Shown here: piece by piece, positions 45,788 through 54,634 of the stretch | Numbering within the stretch: the first letter of the stretch is position 1 | Layout of the letters: every line of letters begins with the position of its first letter | DNA from: Mycolicibacterium sp. P1-5 | GTDB taxonomy: Bacteria > Actinomycetota > Actinomycetes > Mycobacteriales > Mycobacteriaceae | DNA: 64,000 nucleotides | Direction: 5' to 3' | Assembly (NCBI RefSeq): GCF_008329565.1 | Contig: NZ_NPKT01000001.1 | Location: forward strand, 372,001-436,000 | The notes under the pieces: model-generated | Told to the model about the DNA's origin: nothing | Seen by the model: only the letters and a program-made list of their open reading frames with translations | Database searches by the model: none | Program-made: the position numbers and the translations under genes

Positions 45788-47631
45788 CACACTTGCGGCC
45801 CGACCGTCGGCCGCGGCTCCTCGAGACGCGCGGGCTCCTCATCGGTCCGGTTGATTCGGCCGCCGCCCCACGTGAGCGCGGCGATCAGGATCAGCGTGCA
45901 GATCAACACCACCACGCCGGCCGCGGCGAACAACCAGGTCGGGTGGTTCAGGTTGCGTTCGCGCTGCAAAATCGTGATCTCCGGAACGAACGGGCGGGTG
46001 CTGGTCATTTCGGCGGGCACCGCTGGGGCGTTGATGCCCGGGTCTGCCGGCAGATAGATCGGGACACCGGCCATCAGGGTGCCGTCCTGCACTCGCAGCA
46101 GCGTCTTCCACTGTCCCCAGATCGGGACCGGCTGGGTAGACCGGTAGTGGCCGGGGCCGACCCGCTCCAGCCGGTCGACGACCAGGCCACGATCATGGGC
46201 CAGGCCACCCTGCCAGGACAGGATCGTCACCCACTCCGGGTTGTCGCTGACGAGGTCGGGCGGGTTGATCCGCACGTCGGCCTTGGCCATCCGCTGCCCC
46301 GCCGGGCTTGGCGCGTCGGTCAATGTGATTGTGGCCGTGTCACTGTGCGGCACCTCCGTGCGCAGTCCGTTGAACACCGCACCGCCGATGGCCAAGACGG
46401 TGACGACCACGATGGTGATGCCGATCGCAGGCCGAGGCAGGCGCTGGCCATTGAGGACCATCGACAGCAGCGCCCCACACAGGCCCATCATGATCGCGAC
46501 GGGGATTGCCATGGCCAGCGCTTCGGGCCACATGCTCGTCGGCCACGAATAGTGGTACACCGCACCGATCCACAGCGATTCCAGCCACAAGCCGATGGTG
46601 CCGACGCCCAGACCGGCCACCGCGCCGAACACGATGGGGCGCTTGACAAGTGGCGTGAGAGCAAGCAGTTCGACGACAACCGCACACCCCAGGTAGAGCG
46701 GGAACCAGCTGTGCGGTGCGCCCAGGATCGGGCCGACGACGAGGGCTACGCCGCCGCGCAGGCAGATCGCCAGGATCGCAGCGATGATCGCCGCCCCCCG
46801 GCCGAGCGTCAGCCGCGCGGCCACGAGTGCCATCGCGCCGGCCGCGCCGATCATCATCGGCTGCAGCACGAGGCGGAACTGTTCGACACCGAAGTCGTAT
46901 TCGATCTGGAATACCGACAGACCGACGACCAGACCGCCGAACGACAGGTACTGCAGGAACGTCACGAACCGGCTGTCCGGCGGCGCGTCGGCGCCCATCG
47001 CCCGGCGTCCCTCATACTCCAGGTACAGCATGGCGATCAGGGACAGGCCCGCACCGCCGATCAGCATCAGGTGGGTGGGTCCCCAAAGCGTGACGTCCTG
47101 CCCGAAGATCCGGTGCCAGACATCGTCGAGCGGGAAGCCGATGAGCGCGTAGAGACCGCAGCCGGCCATCAGCAGGCCGCCGACCGGGGTGTACCAGTGC
47201 CGGGTGATTCGCACGGCGGCCGAACCGGGCTTGTCGTAGGGCAGGACGACGGCCAGGACGCCCGCGATGAACAGCAGGAACAGTCCGAACAGGATGAAGT
47301 AGTGCGCGGGGTTGGCCAGCGGTCCCGGATCCCGGCCCTTGCCGATGTGCAGACTGACATCCCAGATGAACCCGAACAGCGCGGTGATCAGCGTCGCGGA
47401 GAACAGCATCGTGCTCACGGCCACCCACGGTGGCCGCTTGAACCTGTCGCCGGCGCGAACGGCGATGGAATTCAGCCAGGTGATGCGCTTGGAGCGGTGC
47501 TGATAGCCGATCCACAGCAGCACAGCGGTGACGATCGCCGCCACCACGGACAAGCCGATCACCTGATCCAGCGCGGCGCCACCACCCTCGGCGCTTGCAG
47601 CCAGAATCGTCGTACGTTCCCCACCGATCAT
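45787..47631 (-). CDS. Large polytopic membrane protein with extracytoplasmic beta domain
   Basis: 614 residues, about 11-12 spans in the first 420 residues, then an outer domain at about 430-560 and a final span (LFAAAGVVVLICTLILIAAL) with a short acidic tail. Polar residues lie in or near spans: FIWDVSLHIG, NPAHYFILFG, DDVWHRIFGQ, LWGPTHLML. The outer domain segment RLERVGPGHYRSTQPVPIWG, then QWKTLLRV, resembles FixH/YtkA-type domains linked to copper delivery. First gene of the four-gene operon. I do not recognise a characterised homologue, so function is inferred only from context. Confidence 0.8.
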   Translation of the reverse strand: MIGGERTTILAASAEGGGAALDQVIGLSVVAAIVTAVLLWIGYQHRSKRITWLNSIAVRAGDRFKRPPWVAVSTMLFSATLITALFGFIWDVSLHIGKGRDPGPLANPAHYFILFGLFLLFIAGVLAVVLPYDKPGSAAVRITRHWYTPVGGLLMAGCGLYALIGFPLDDVWHRIFGQDVTLWGPTHLMLIGGAGLSLIAMLYLEYEGRRAMGADAPPDSRFVTFLQYLSFGGLVVGLSVFQIEYDFGVEQFRLVLQPMMIGAAGAMALVAARLTLGRGAAIIAAILAICLRGGVALVVGPILGAPHSWFPLYLGCAVVVELLALTPLVKRPIVFGAVAGLGVGTIGLWLESLWIGAVYHYSWPTSMWPEALAMAIPVAIMMGLCGALLSMVLNGQRLPRPAIGITIVVVTVLAIGGAVFNGLRTEVPHSDTATITLTDAPSPAGQRMAKADVRINPPDLVSDNPEWVTILSWQGGLAHDRGLVVDRLERVGPGHYRSTQPVPIWGQWKTLLRVQDGTLMAGVPIYLPADPGINAPAVPAEMTSTRPFVPEITILQRERNLNHPTWLFAAAGVVVLICTLILIAALTWGGGRINRTDEEPARLEEPRPTVGPQV

Positions 47632-47729
47632 CGTTGATCCACTCCGCGGTCGAAGTCATGCCAGTCGGCCTGAAACTGTCCGCCGGAATACCCAGTACCG
47701 GCGGTTTCTATGCGGAGTGTTTCATGCCG

Positions 47730-48350
47730 CTAGGCGCGGCGGGCCACCACGTCGACGAACAGCTTGTGGACCCGGCGGTCACCGGTCATTTCCGGGTGAA
47801 AAGCGGTCGCAAGGACGCGGCCTTGGCGGACCGCCACGATGTGGTCGTCGGCGCGCGCCAGAACCTGAACCTCGGGCCCGACCCGCTCCACCCACGGCGC
47901 CCGGATGAAGACCGCGTGTGCCGGACCGTCGAGCCCCTCGAAGGCGATGTCACCCTCGAACGAATCCACCTGTCGCCCAAAAGCATTGCGGCGCACGGTC
48001 ATATCGATGCCGCCAAGGGGCACCGCCTCGCGGCCCTCGGCACCGGCGTCGAGGATCTCGCTGGCAAGAAGAATCATGCCCGCGCATGAGCCGTAGGCCG
48101 GCATGCCGTCGGCCAGACGCTTTTGCAGCGGCTCCAGTAGGTCCAATTCGCGCAGCAGGTGGCTCATCGTCGTCGACTCGCCACCGGGAATGACCAGGGC
48201 GTCGACGGCGTCGAGCTCACTTGCGCGGCGCACGGTGCACGCCTGCGCCCCGGCCTCGCGCAGAGCGGCGAGGTGTTCGCGGGTATCACCTTGCAGGGCC
48301 AGCACGCCGACGCGGGGAGCCGCGCGACCAGTGACATCGGAGCTGGTCAC
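47730..48350 (-). CDS. pdxT: Pyridoxal 5'-phosphate synthase glutaminase subunit PdxT
   Basis: 206 residues. Class I glutamine amidotransferase that passes ammonia to Pdx[21 protein letters not shown], the nucleophile Cys in [11 protein letters not shown] and the His/Glu pair in FHPEMTGD are present. GTG 48350 overlaps the tesB stop. The pdxS-tesB-pdxT order is the same as in M. tuberculosis (Rv2606c-Rv2604c). Confidence 0.95.
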   Translation of the reverse strand: MTSSDVTGRAAPRVGVLALQGDTREHLAALREAGAQACTVRRASELDAVDALVIPGGESTTMSHLLRELDLLEPLQKRLADGMPAYGSCAGMILLASEILDAGAEGREAVPLGGIDMTVRRNAFGRQVDSFEGDIAFEGLDGPAHAVFIRAPWVERVGPEVQVLARADDHIVAVRQGRVLATAFHPEMTGDRRVHKLFVDVVARRA

Positions 48351-49189
48351 GGCCCGGCGTATCCACGCTTGTAGCGGGTCAACCCCTCCTGCATGACCGC
48401 CGCGACCATCTCGCCGTACTGGTTGAAGATCTTGCCCTGCGTCAGCGATCGGCCCCCGCACGAGGACGGCGAGGACTGGTCATAGAGCAGCCACTCGTCG
48501 GCGCGGAACGGCCGCATGAACCACATCGCGTGATCCAGTGAGGCGACCATCAGGTGCTTGCGTTCCTCGACATGGTTGACCTGCGCCGAACCGAGCAGCG
48601 TGAGGTCGCTCATGTAGGCCAGCGCGCAGATGTGCAGCACCGGATCGTTGGGCAGCGGGTCCTTGTGTTTGAACCACACCTGCTGCTGAGACGCCTTGCC
48701 CGGCAGCCGCGTCACCTGGTCGCGCGGGACGATGCGGACGTCCCACTCCTCGAACTGGGCGAAACCCGCGTCGTCGAAGACCCCGCCCTTGGAGATGAAC
48801 CCGGGCAGGTCGTCGGGCGGCGGCGCAGCGGGCATCTCGTCCTGGTGCTCGATGCCGCTCTGGTCGATCTGGAACGACGCCGACATCGAGAAGATTGTCT
48901 CGCCGTGCTGGACGGCGTTGACCCGCCGGGTGACGAACGAGCCGCCATCGCGCAGCGCCTCCACGAGGTACACCGCCGGTGCAGTGGCATCGCCTGGGCG
49001 GAGGAAGTACCCGTGCAGCGAATGCACCTGGAACTTGGGGTCGACCGTGCGGACTGCCGAAACCAGCGACTGCCCGGCCACGTGACCGCCGAAGGTGCGC
49101 TGTAGGAACCCGGAGTCCGGGCTGAACACCCGACCGCGGTAGATGTTGACCTCGAGCTGTTCCAGGTCGAGGATTTCTTCGATTGCCAC
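48347..49189 (-). CDS. tesB: Acyl-CoA thioesterase II
   Basis: 280 residues, a double hotdog thioesterase that releases CoA from acyl-Co[41 protein letters not shown] and the second-half [22 protein letters not shown] are the family blocks. It lies 6 bases from pdxS and overlaps pdxT by 4 bases, so this lipid gene is locked inside the vitamin B6 pair, a conserved mycobacterial oddity (tesB2, Rv2605c). Confidence 0.93.
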   Translation of the reverse strand: MAIEEILDLEQLEVNIYRGRVFSPDSGFLQRTFGGHVAGQSLVSAVRTVDPKFQVHSLHGYFLRPGDATAPAVYLVEALRDGGSFVTRRVNAVQHGETIFSMSASFQIDQSGIEHQDEMPAAPPPDDLPGFISKGGVFDDAGFAQFEEWDVRIVPRDQVTRLPGKASQQQVWFKHKDPLPNDPVLHICALAYMSDLTLLGSAQVNHVEERKHLMVASLDHAMWFMRPFRADEWLLYDQSSPSSCGGRSLTQGKIFNQYGEMVAAVMQEGLTRYKRGYAGP

Positions 49190-49195
49190 CGTCGG

Positions 49196-50122
49196 TTACC
49201 AGCCGCGCTGAGCGAGTCGGTGCGGCTCCGCGATCTCCTCCACGTTGATTCCGACCATGGGCTCACCCAGCCCCCGCGATACCCGCGCGAGCACGTCGGG
49301 ATCGTCGAAGAAGGTTGTGGCCTTGACGATGGCGGCGGCCCGCACCGCGGGGTCGCCGGACTTGAAGATGCCCGAGCCGACAAACACGCCCTCGGCGCCG
49401 AGTTGCATCATCATCGCGGCGTCGGCGGGGGTGGCGATACCGCCCGCGGTGAACAACGTCACCGGCAGCTTGCCCGCCCGGGCCACCTCGACCACGAGGT
49501 CGTAGGGGGCTTGCATGTCTTTGGCGGCGACGTACAGCTCGTCCTCCGACAGCGACGTCAACCGGCGGATCTCGGCACCGATCGACCGCATGTGGGTGGT
49601 CGCGTTGGAGACGTCGCCGGTGCCGGCCTCACCCTTGGAGCGGATCATCGCCGCGCCCTCGGTGATGCGGCGCAGCGCCTCGCCAAGGTTGGTGGCACCG
49701 CAGACGAACGGGACGGTGAACTTCCACTTGTCGATGTGGTGGGTGTAGTCGGCGGGGGTCAGCACCTCGGACTCGTCGACGTAATCCACTCCGAGGCTCT
49801 GCAGGATCTGCGCCTCGACGAAGTGCCCGATCCGAGCCTTGGCCATCACCGGAATGGTGACCGCGGCGATGATGCCCTCGATCAGATCGGGGTCGCTCAT
49901 CCGGGCCACGCCGCCCTGGGCGCGGATGTCGGCCGGGACGCGCTCGAGTGCCATCACAGCCACTGCCCCGGCGCCCTCGGCGATACGCGCCTGCTCAGGG
50001 GTGACGACGTCCATGATGACGCCGCCCTTGAGCATCTCTGCCATGCCGCGCTTGACCCGAGCGGTACCCGTCTGCGGGCTGGCCGAGCCGTTGGATCCAG
50101 CCGCGGTAGCTCCGGTTTCCAC
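49196..50122 (-). CDS. pdxS: Pyridoxal 5'-phosphate synthase lyase subunit PdxS
   Basis: 308 residues. Builds PLP from ribose 5-phosphate, glyceraldehyde 3-phosphate and ammonia. [62 protein letters not shown] and [18 protein letters not shown] are present, including both catalytic lysines. GTG at 50122 is chosen (AAGGGA 7 bases upstream). The N-terminal Ser/Gly-rich tail is a few residues longer than in M. tuberculosis. Confidence 0.96.
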   Translation of the reverse strand: METGATAAGSNGSASPQTGTARVKRGMAEMLKGGVIMDVVTPEQARIAEGAGAVAVMALERVPADIRAQGGVARMSDPDLIEGIIAAVTIPVMAKARIGHFVEAQILQSLGVDYVDESEVLTPADYTHHIDKWKFTVPFVCGATNLGEALRRITEGAAMIRSKGEAGTGDVSNATTHMRSIGAEIRRLTSLSEDELYVAAKDMQAPYDLVVEVARAGKLPVTLFTAGGIATPADAAMMMQLGAEGVFVGSGIFKSGDPAVRAAAIVKATTFFDDPDVLARVSRGLGEPMVGINVEEIAEPHRLAQRGW

Positions 50123-50187
50123 TGTCAGTCCCTTCGTTTGATACGGATCCAGTCTAAAGGGCGAATCCAAACTAAATATTTCGCCGT

Positions 50188-51228
50188 TCAGTGGATCGGG
50201 TGCAACTCCTTGTCGGTCCCGCCCCGGCCGTCGGCCAGCAGGTTCGCCTCTTCGAGCAGTTCCCCGAGCTGCAGCGGGTACACCGTCTGCCCGTTCGCGG
50301 CCAACTGGTCGATCGTGGCGGAGTCACACCATCGGTGGCCGTGAATGTACCGCAGTTCCAGGGGGGTGCGTCCGGCCGTGGTCGGTTCGAAGCGGGTGGC
50401 GCGGTGCACGAAGTAGAACTCCTGGCTGGCCACGACCGTGCCGTTGAAGTCGATCAGCTTGTCGCGGCGCCAGACCGGACCGACCATCGCGGTCGGGTCC
50501 ACCCTCAGCCCGGTCTCCTCGCTGATCTCTCGCACGGCGGCGTCCACCAGCCGCTCCCCCGGCCAAACAGCGCCGCCGACAGTGAACCACCAGCGCGGCG
50601 CCTCGCCCTCGCCCGCGAATGCCGGGTCGGACCCGCAGAACAGCAAGACCGCTCCCTGCTGGTCAAGCAGGACCACCCGCGCCGACGTCCGACGGTCCAC
50701 CTGATCCACGTCCGCCGGGGCGGCGTTGGACGCGCGTTCGGCGATTTCGAAATAGGTGGGCAGCGGCGCGGTGCCGGCCAGCCGCAGCCACCGGACCGGA
50801 CGGCGTTCGCGCAGTGCGAGGGTGTCGCGCACAGCGTCGTTGTGGAATCGGCGGCCCAGCAGCACGCGGGCTTCGGCATCGGCGAGCTCGGCGACCAGCG
50901 ACACCGGCATCGACGTCGGATCGACCATCGCCAGCGCGGCGGACAGCTCGTTCTCGGCGGCTTCACGACCGGCTCGGGGTGCCCGCTCGGCGGCGTCGGC
51001 CAGCGCGGCGAGTCGCTTGCCTTCCGGACGCCCGCGGTAGGTGTCGGCGGCCACCGCGCGCGCCACCACTGCCCGCCGGGCCAGCGCGCCGTCGAGCGCC
51101 TGCCAGGACAGGTCGTAGCGGATGTGCAGCCGGTCCAGCCGGCTGGCGGTCTGCAGGGCGAGCATCGCGCTGACCACCAGCGCGACGATGAGGAGCGCGG
51201 TGAGCGACCAGTACAGCAGCGGTGCCAC
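50188..51228 (-). CDS. Membrane-anchored Nudix hydrolase
   Basis: 346 residues. One N-terminal span (about 6-26), a helical middle region rich in Arg/Ala/Glu, then a Nudix domain with a perfect box (GxxxxxE, seven residues, REISEETGL) near 227-249. Hydrolyses a nucleoside diphosphate linked to another moiety, most likely facing the cytoplasm. Orthologue of Rv2609c, upstream of pimA-patA-pgsA. Its membrane anchor and neighbours suggest a link to CDP-lipid or GDP-mannose metabolism, which is inference. It is one base from pimA. Confidence 0.9.
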   Translation of the reverse strand: MAPLLYWSLTALLIVALVVSAMLALQTASRLDRLHIRYDLSWQALDGALARRAVVARAVAADTYRGRPEGKRLAALADAAERAPRAGREAAENELSAALAMVDPTSMPVSLVAELADAEARVLLGRRFHNDAVRDTLALRERRPVRWLRLAGTAPLPTYFEIAERASNAAPADVDQVDRRTSARVVLLDQQGAVLLFCGSDPAFAGEGEAPRWWFTVGGAVWPGERLVDAAVREISEETGLRVDPTAMVGPVWRRDKLIDFNGTVVASQEFYFVHRATRFEPTTAGRTPLELRYIHGHRWCDSATIDQLAANGQTVYPLQLGELLEEANLLADGRGGTDKELHPIH

Positions 51229-51229
51229 C

Positions 51230-52426
51230 TCAGGTCACTTCCCGAGTCGCTTCGCTTTTGCCCGCCGAACCCATCCCCCGAGTCGCTTCGCTCCTGCCCG
51301 CCGAACCCGCCGCCCGCACCTTGATCCCGGCGCCCGCCACGGTCTCGTACACCCGCATGATCTGGTCGGCCACCACCGGCCAGTCGTAGCGGCGGACCGC
51401 AACGTCCGCGGCCTCCACGTAGCGGTTGCGGAGCGCCTCGTCGGCCAGCACTTCGATCAGCGCCACGGCCATCGCATCGGAGTCGTCGACGGGAACCAGC
51501 CGGCCGGCCTTACCGTCGAGCAGCACCCGCCGGAATGCGTCGAGATCGCTGGCCACTACCGGTGTCCCCGCTGCCATCGCCTCGACCAGGACGATGCCGA
51601 AGCTCTCGCCGCCGGTGTGCGGGGCGCAGTAGACGTCGGCACTGCGCAGCGCGGCCGCCTTCTCCGCGTCATCGACCTGACCGAGGAACTTCAGGTGGCC
51701 GGCCAGGTCGCCGCACTCCTCCCGGAGCTTGTCCTCGTCGCCGCGGCCGACGATCAGAATCTCGACGTCGTCGAATTGCTCGACCAGCCGCGGCAGTGCG
51801 CCCACCAGTACCGCCATTCCCTTGCGGGGCTCGTCGAACCGGCCGAGAAACAACACCGTCTTGCCGGGACGCGGATAGCCGTCGAGCCGTGGCGCCGACG
51901 CCAGTGCCGTCACGTCGACGCCGTTGGGGATCTCGACCGCGTCGGAACCCAGCGCCTCCATCTGCCAGCGGCGAGCCAGGTCGGACACCGCGATCCGGCC
52001 GACGATCTTCTCGTGGTATGGCCGCAGGATGCCCTGAAACACGCTGAGCGTCAACGACTTTGTGGTCGACGTGTGGAATGTGGCGACAATCGGACCTTCC
52101 GCTGCCTGCAGGGCCAGCATCGAGAGGCTGGGCGCGTTCGGCTCGTGCAGGTGCAACACATCGAATTCGCCGCCGACGAGCCACTTCTTGACTCGACGGT
52201 GGGTGGCCGGCCCGAAGCGGAGACGGGCCACCGAGCCGTTGTAGGGAATCGGCACCGCCTTGCCACCGGAGACGACGTAGTCGGGAAGCTCCACGTGGGG
52301 CGACGACGGTGCCAGCACGCTGACCTCGTGACCGCGGTCGCGCATCACCTCGGCCAGCTGCAGGATGTGCGACTGCACCCCGCCGGGAACGTCGAACGAG
52401 TACGGGCAGACCATCCCGATCCGCAT
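51230..52426 (-). CDS. pimA: Phosphatidylinositol alpha-mannosyltransferase PimA
   Basis: 398 residues. GT4 enzyme that transfers the first mannose from GDP-mannose to phosphatidylinositol. CPYSFDVPGGVQSHILQL at the N-terminus, VATFHTSTTKS, the GRFDEPRKGM phosphate-binding block and the HTGGESFGIVLVEAMAAG donor-site motif are diagnostic. The last 25 residues (repeated GSAGxSEATR) are unusual and come from a DNA repeat at 51241-51308, not from the enzyme family. Orthologue of Rv2610c. Confidence 0.95.
   Translation of the reverse strand: MRIGMVCPYSFDVPGGVQSHILQLAEVMRDRGHEVSVLAPSSPHVELPDYVVSGGKAVPIPYNGSVARLRFGPATHRRVKKWLVGGEFDVLHLHEPNAPSLSMLALQAAEGPIVATFHTSTTKSLTLSVFQGILRPYHEKIVGRIAVSDLARRWQMEALGSDAVEIPNGVDVTALASAPRLDGYPRPGKTVLFLGRFDEPRKGMAVLVGALPRLVEQFDDVEILIVGRGDEDKLREECGDLAGHLKFLGQVDDAEKAAALRSADVYCAPHTGGESFGIVLVEAMAAGTPVVASDLDAFRRVLLDGKAGRLVPVDDSDAMAVALIEVLADEALRNRYVEAADVAVRRYDWPVVADQIMRVYETVAGAGIKVRAAGSAGRSEATRGMGSAGKSEATREVT
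51241..51308. repeat. Two tandem copies of a dispersed ~32-base repeat
   Basis: Copy 1 (51241-51272) and copy 2 (51277-51308) differ at two bases and share the core GAGTCGCTTCGCT, then CCCGCCGAACCC. A third copy at 62968-62995 is in a different reading frame, so the similarity is at DNA level. Here the copies encode the C-terminal tail of PimA. Confidence 0.8.
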
Positions 52427-53388
52427 CAGCTGGGGCCTTCTCCATCCCTCAGCCGCGCCCGTCGCTCATCGGACAGGTCGGCCAGCCACTGTGGCTGCAG
52501 CATGTGCCAGTCCTCGGGGTGTTCGGCGATGTTGGCGCCGAAGCGGTCGGCCAGCGCCTGGGTGATCACGCCGACATCGCCGCTGGAGCAGTCCAACTCG
52601 GGGTAGAAGTCGACGACCCAGCCGTCGTCGGTGAACCAGGAATGCACCGGCAGCAGCGCGGCGCCGGTGTCCAGAGCCAACTTGGCTGAGCCGGCCGGCA
52701 TCCGGGTGGCCTCACCGAACAGGTCCACGGGCACGCCCGAGCGGCTCAGATCGCGTTCGGCCATCAAGCACACGACGCGATTCGCTTGCAGTCGCTCGAC
52801 CAACACCTCGTACGCCGGCCGTTCGCCCCCAGTCAGCGGCAACACCTCGAAGCCCAGGCTCTCGCGGTAGTCGAGGAACCGCTTGTAGAGCGACTCGGGC
52901 TTGAGGCGCTCGGCGACTGTGGTGAAGGTGCCGTTGGCCTGAACTAGCCAGACTCCGGCCATATCCCAATTGCCGCTGTGCGGCAGCGCGAGGACCGCAC
53001 CGCGGCCGGCCGCCAGCGCGGCCTCCAGATGCTCCTTGCCGGTGACCGCTCGGTCGATCTGGGCGCCCAGCGCCATGTGGTCCATCGTGGGCAACCGGAA
53101 TGCTTCCCGCCAGTAACGGGCGTAGGAGGCCAGCGACGCTCGCATCAGCGAGTTCGGCACCTCGTCGGGGGCGGTTCCGATGACCCGGGCCAGATTCTTG
53201 CGCAACTGCTCGGGGCCGCCACCTTGGGCCGCGTACCAGGCTCCGGCGTCGAACGCGTTGCGCGCCAAGATTTCCGGCATCGCCCGAACCAGCCGCCAGC
53301 CCGCCGCATAGCCGAGACCGCTGAGGTCCTCGGGGCGCGGCATCCGGTTACGGCCGGCTGTCCACAGCTGTCCCGGCGTGGTGATCAC
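52426..53388 (-). CDS. patA: Phosphatidylinositol mannoside acyltransferase PatA
   Basis: 320 residues of the LpxL/HtrB-type acyltransferase family. Acylates position 6 of the first mannose in PIM. The catalytic HSGNWD (H-x4-D) is near residue 137, with RPAYEVLVERLQANRVVCL and LFGEATRMPAGSAKLA downstream. Shares one base with the pimA ATG and 4 bases with pgsA, in the conserved order pgsA, patA, pimA (Rv2612c-Rv2610c). It acts at the cytoplasmic face of the membrane. Confidence 0.93.
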   Translation of the reverse strand: MITTPGQLWTAGRNRMPRPEDLSGLGYAAGWRLVRAMPEILARNAFDAGAWYAAQGGGPEQLRKNLARVIGTAPDEVPNSLMRASLASYARYWREAFRLPTMDHMALGAQIDRAVTGKEHLEAALAAGRGAVLALPHSGNWDMAGVWLVQANGTFTTVAERLKPESLYKRFLDYRESLGFEVLPLTGGERPAYEVLVERLQANRVVCLMAERDLSRSGVPVDLFGEATRMPAGSAKLALDTGAALLPVHSWFTDDGWVVDFYPELDCSSGDVGVITQALADRFGANIAEHPEDWHMLQPQWLADLSDERRARLRDGEGPS

Positions 53389-54065
53389 GGCTCACGGCTT
53401 TCGGGTTCGTCACCGGCCGGCCGCGCGGTGGCGGACGGAATCTTGTCCATGGCACCCGGGCTGGAGCGCACCGAGTGCACCCGCTGGCCTACCGTCACCA
53501 AGCTGGTCACGGCCAGCAGCCACATCGCGATGGGCAACACCACCGGCATCGGGAAGAACGGCAGGTCGGAGAATCCGGCGCCGACCAAGGCGATGATCAG
53601 CCGCTCGGGGCGCTCGATCAGGCCGCCGCCGCCTTCCAGCCCACTGGCCTCGGCACGGGCCTTGACGTAGGAGATCACCTGCGAGGTCACCAGGCAGATC
53701 ATCGTGGCCACTGCCAGCGATGAACTGTGCATGCTGAAGACCACCCACCAGAGCAACCCGCAGAAGATCGCGCCGTCGCTGATGCGGTCACAAGTGGCGT
53801 CAAGGACCGCACCGAACCGGGTGCCGCCGCCACGTTGCCGCGCCATGGCGCCGTCGAGCATGTCGGCCAGCACGAAGACGAACACGGCCACCGAACCCCA
53901 CCACAGCTGACCGATCGGAAACATGATCAATGCAGCCAGCACCGAGCCCGCGGTGCCGATGATCGTCACCATGTCCGGGGTCAACCCGACCTTCAGCGCG
54001 GCCTTGGCCACCGGCGTGCTCAGCTTCGCGTACGCCGCGCGGGTCATCAGATAGAAGTCGCTCAT
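53385..54065 (-). CDS. pgsA: Phosphatidylinositol phosphate synthase (CDP-alcohol phosphatidyltransferase)
   Basis: 226 residues, six predicted spans. The CDP-alcohol signature DG-x2-AR-x8-G-x3-D-x3-D is fully present (DGAMARQRGGGTRF, then GAVLDATCD). Joins CDP-diacylglycerol with inositol phosphate, the first step to PIM. The ATG at 54065 overlaps the HIT gene stop (ATGA). A longer in-frame start at 54080 is not needed. Orthologue of pgsA1 (Rv2612c), essential in M. tuberculosis. Confidence 0.95.
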   Translation of the reverse strand: MSDFYLMTRAAYAKLSTPVAKAALKVGLTPDMVTIIGTAGSVLAALIMFPIGQLWWGSVAVFVFVLADMLDGAMARQRGGGTRFGAVLDATCDRISDGAIFCGLLWWVVFSMHSSSLAVATMICLVTSQVISYVKARAEASGLEGGGGLIERPERLIIALVGAGFSDLPFFPMPVVLPIAMWLLAVTSLVTVGQRVHSVRSSPGAMDKIPSATARPAGDEPESREP

Positions 54066-54634
54066 GACTGCGCCGCCCACTCGTCGGCGAGCAGCTTGCG
54101 GGTGTCACGCAGCAGCTGCGGGATGACTTTGGTCTCACCGACGACCGTGATGAAGTTGGCGTCGCCCGCCCAACGAGGCACCACGTGCATGTGCAGATGC
54201 TCGGCCAGCGAGCCGCCGGCCGACCTGCCGAGGTTGAGCCCGACGTTGAAGCCGTCGGGGCTCGACACCGATTTGATCACGCGAATCGCCTTCTGCGTTA
54301 AGGCCATCAGCTCGGCGCTCTCGCCCGTGCTGAGATCCTCCAGTTCCGACACCCGCCGGTAGGGCACCACCATCAGGTGGCCGGGGTTATACGGGTAGAG
54401 GTTGAGCACGACGTAGACCAGCACGCCGCGGGCCACCACCAGACCGTCTTCGTCGGGCAGGGTAGGGATAAGGCTGAACGGGGCGGAAGATCCGGCTGAT
54501 CCCGCTGACCCGCCTGCCGCCTTCTGCGCGGGCACGTCGAGGATGTAGCTCATCCGGTGCGGTGTCCACAGCCGCTGGAGGCGGTCGGGCTCACCCGCGC
54601 CCCGATCGATGTACGCGGCTCCGTCGTCAGCCAC
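54062..54634 (-). CDS. HIT-family nucleotide hydrolase/phosphorylase
   Basis: 190 residues. The HIT triad is HLHMHV (His146, His148, His150). [18 protein letters not shown] is the nucleotide-binding strand region. The M. tuberculosis orthologue Rv2613c is described as a diadenosine tetraphosphate phosphorylase, so the same role is likely. It overlaps thrS by 8 bases and pgsA by 4, tying dinucleotide turnover to a tRNA synthetase, which is a source of Ap4A. Confidence 0.92.
   Translation of the reverse strand: MADDGAAYIDRGAGEPDRLQRLWTPHRMSYILDVPAQKAAGGSAGSAGSSAPFSLIPTLPDEDGLVVARGVLVYVVLNLYPYNPGHLMVVPYRRVSELEDLSTGESAELMALTQKAIRVIKSVSSPDGFNVGLNLGRSAGGSLAEHLHMHVVPRWAGDANFITVVGETKVIPQLLRDTRKLLADEWAAQS

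Noticed and set aside
45793..47637. Long open frame antisense to the 614-residue membrane protein
   Set aside because: Extremely rich in Asp, Arg and His with no structure; the minus-strand frame has membrane spans and overlaps with its operon neighbours.
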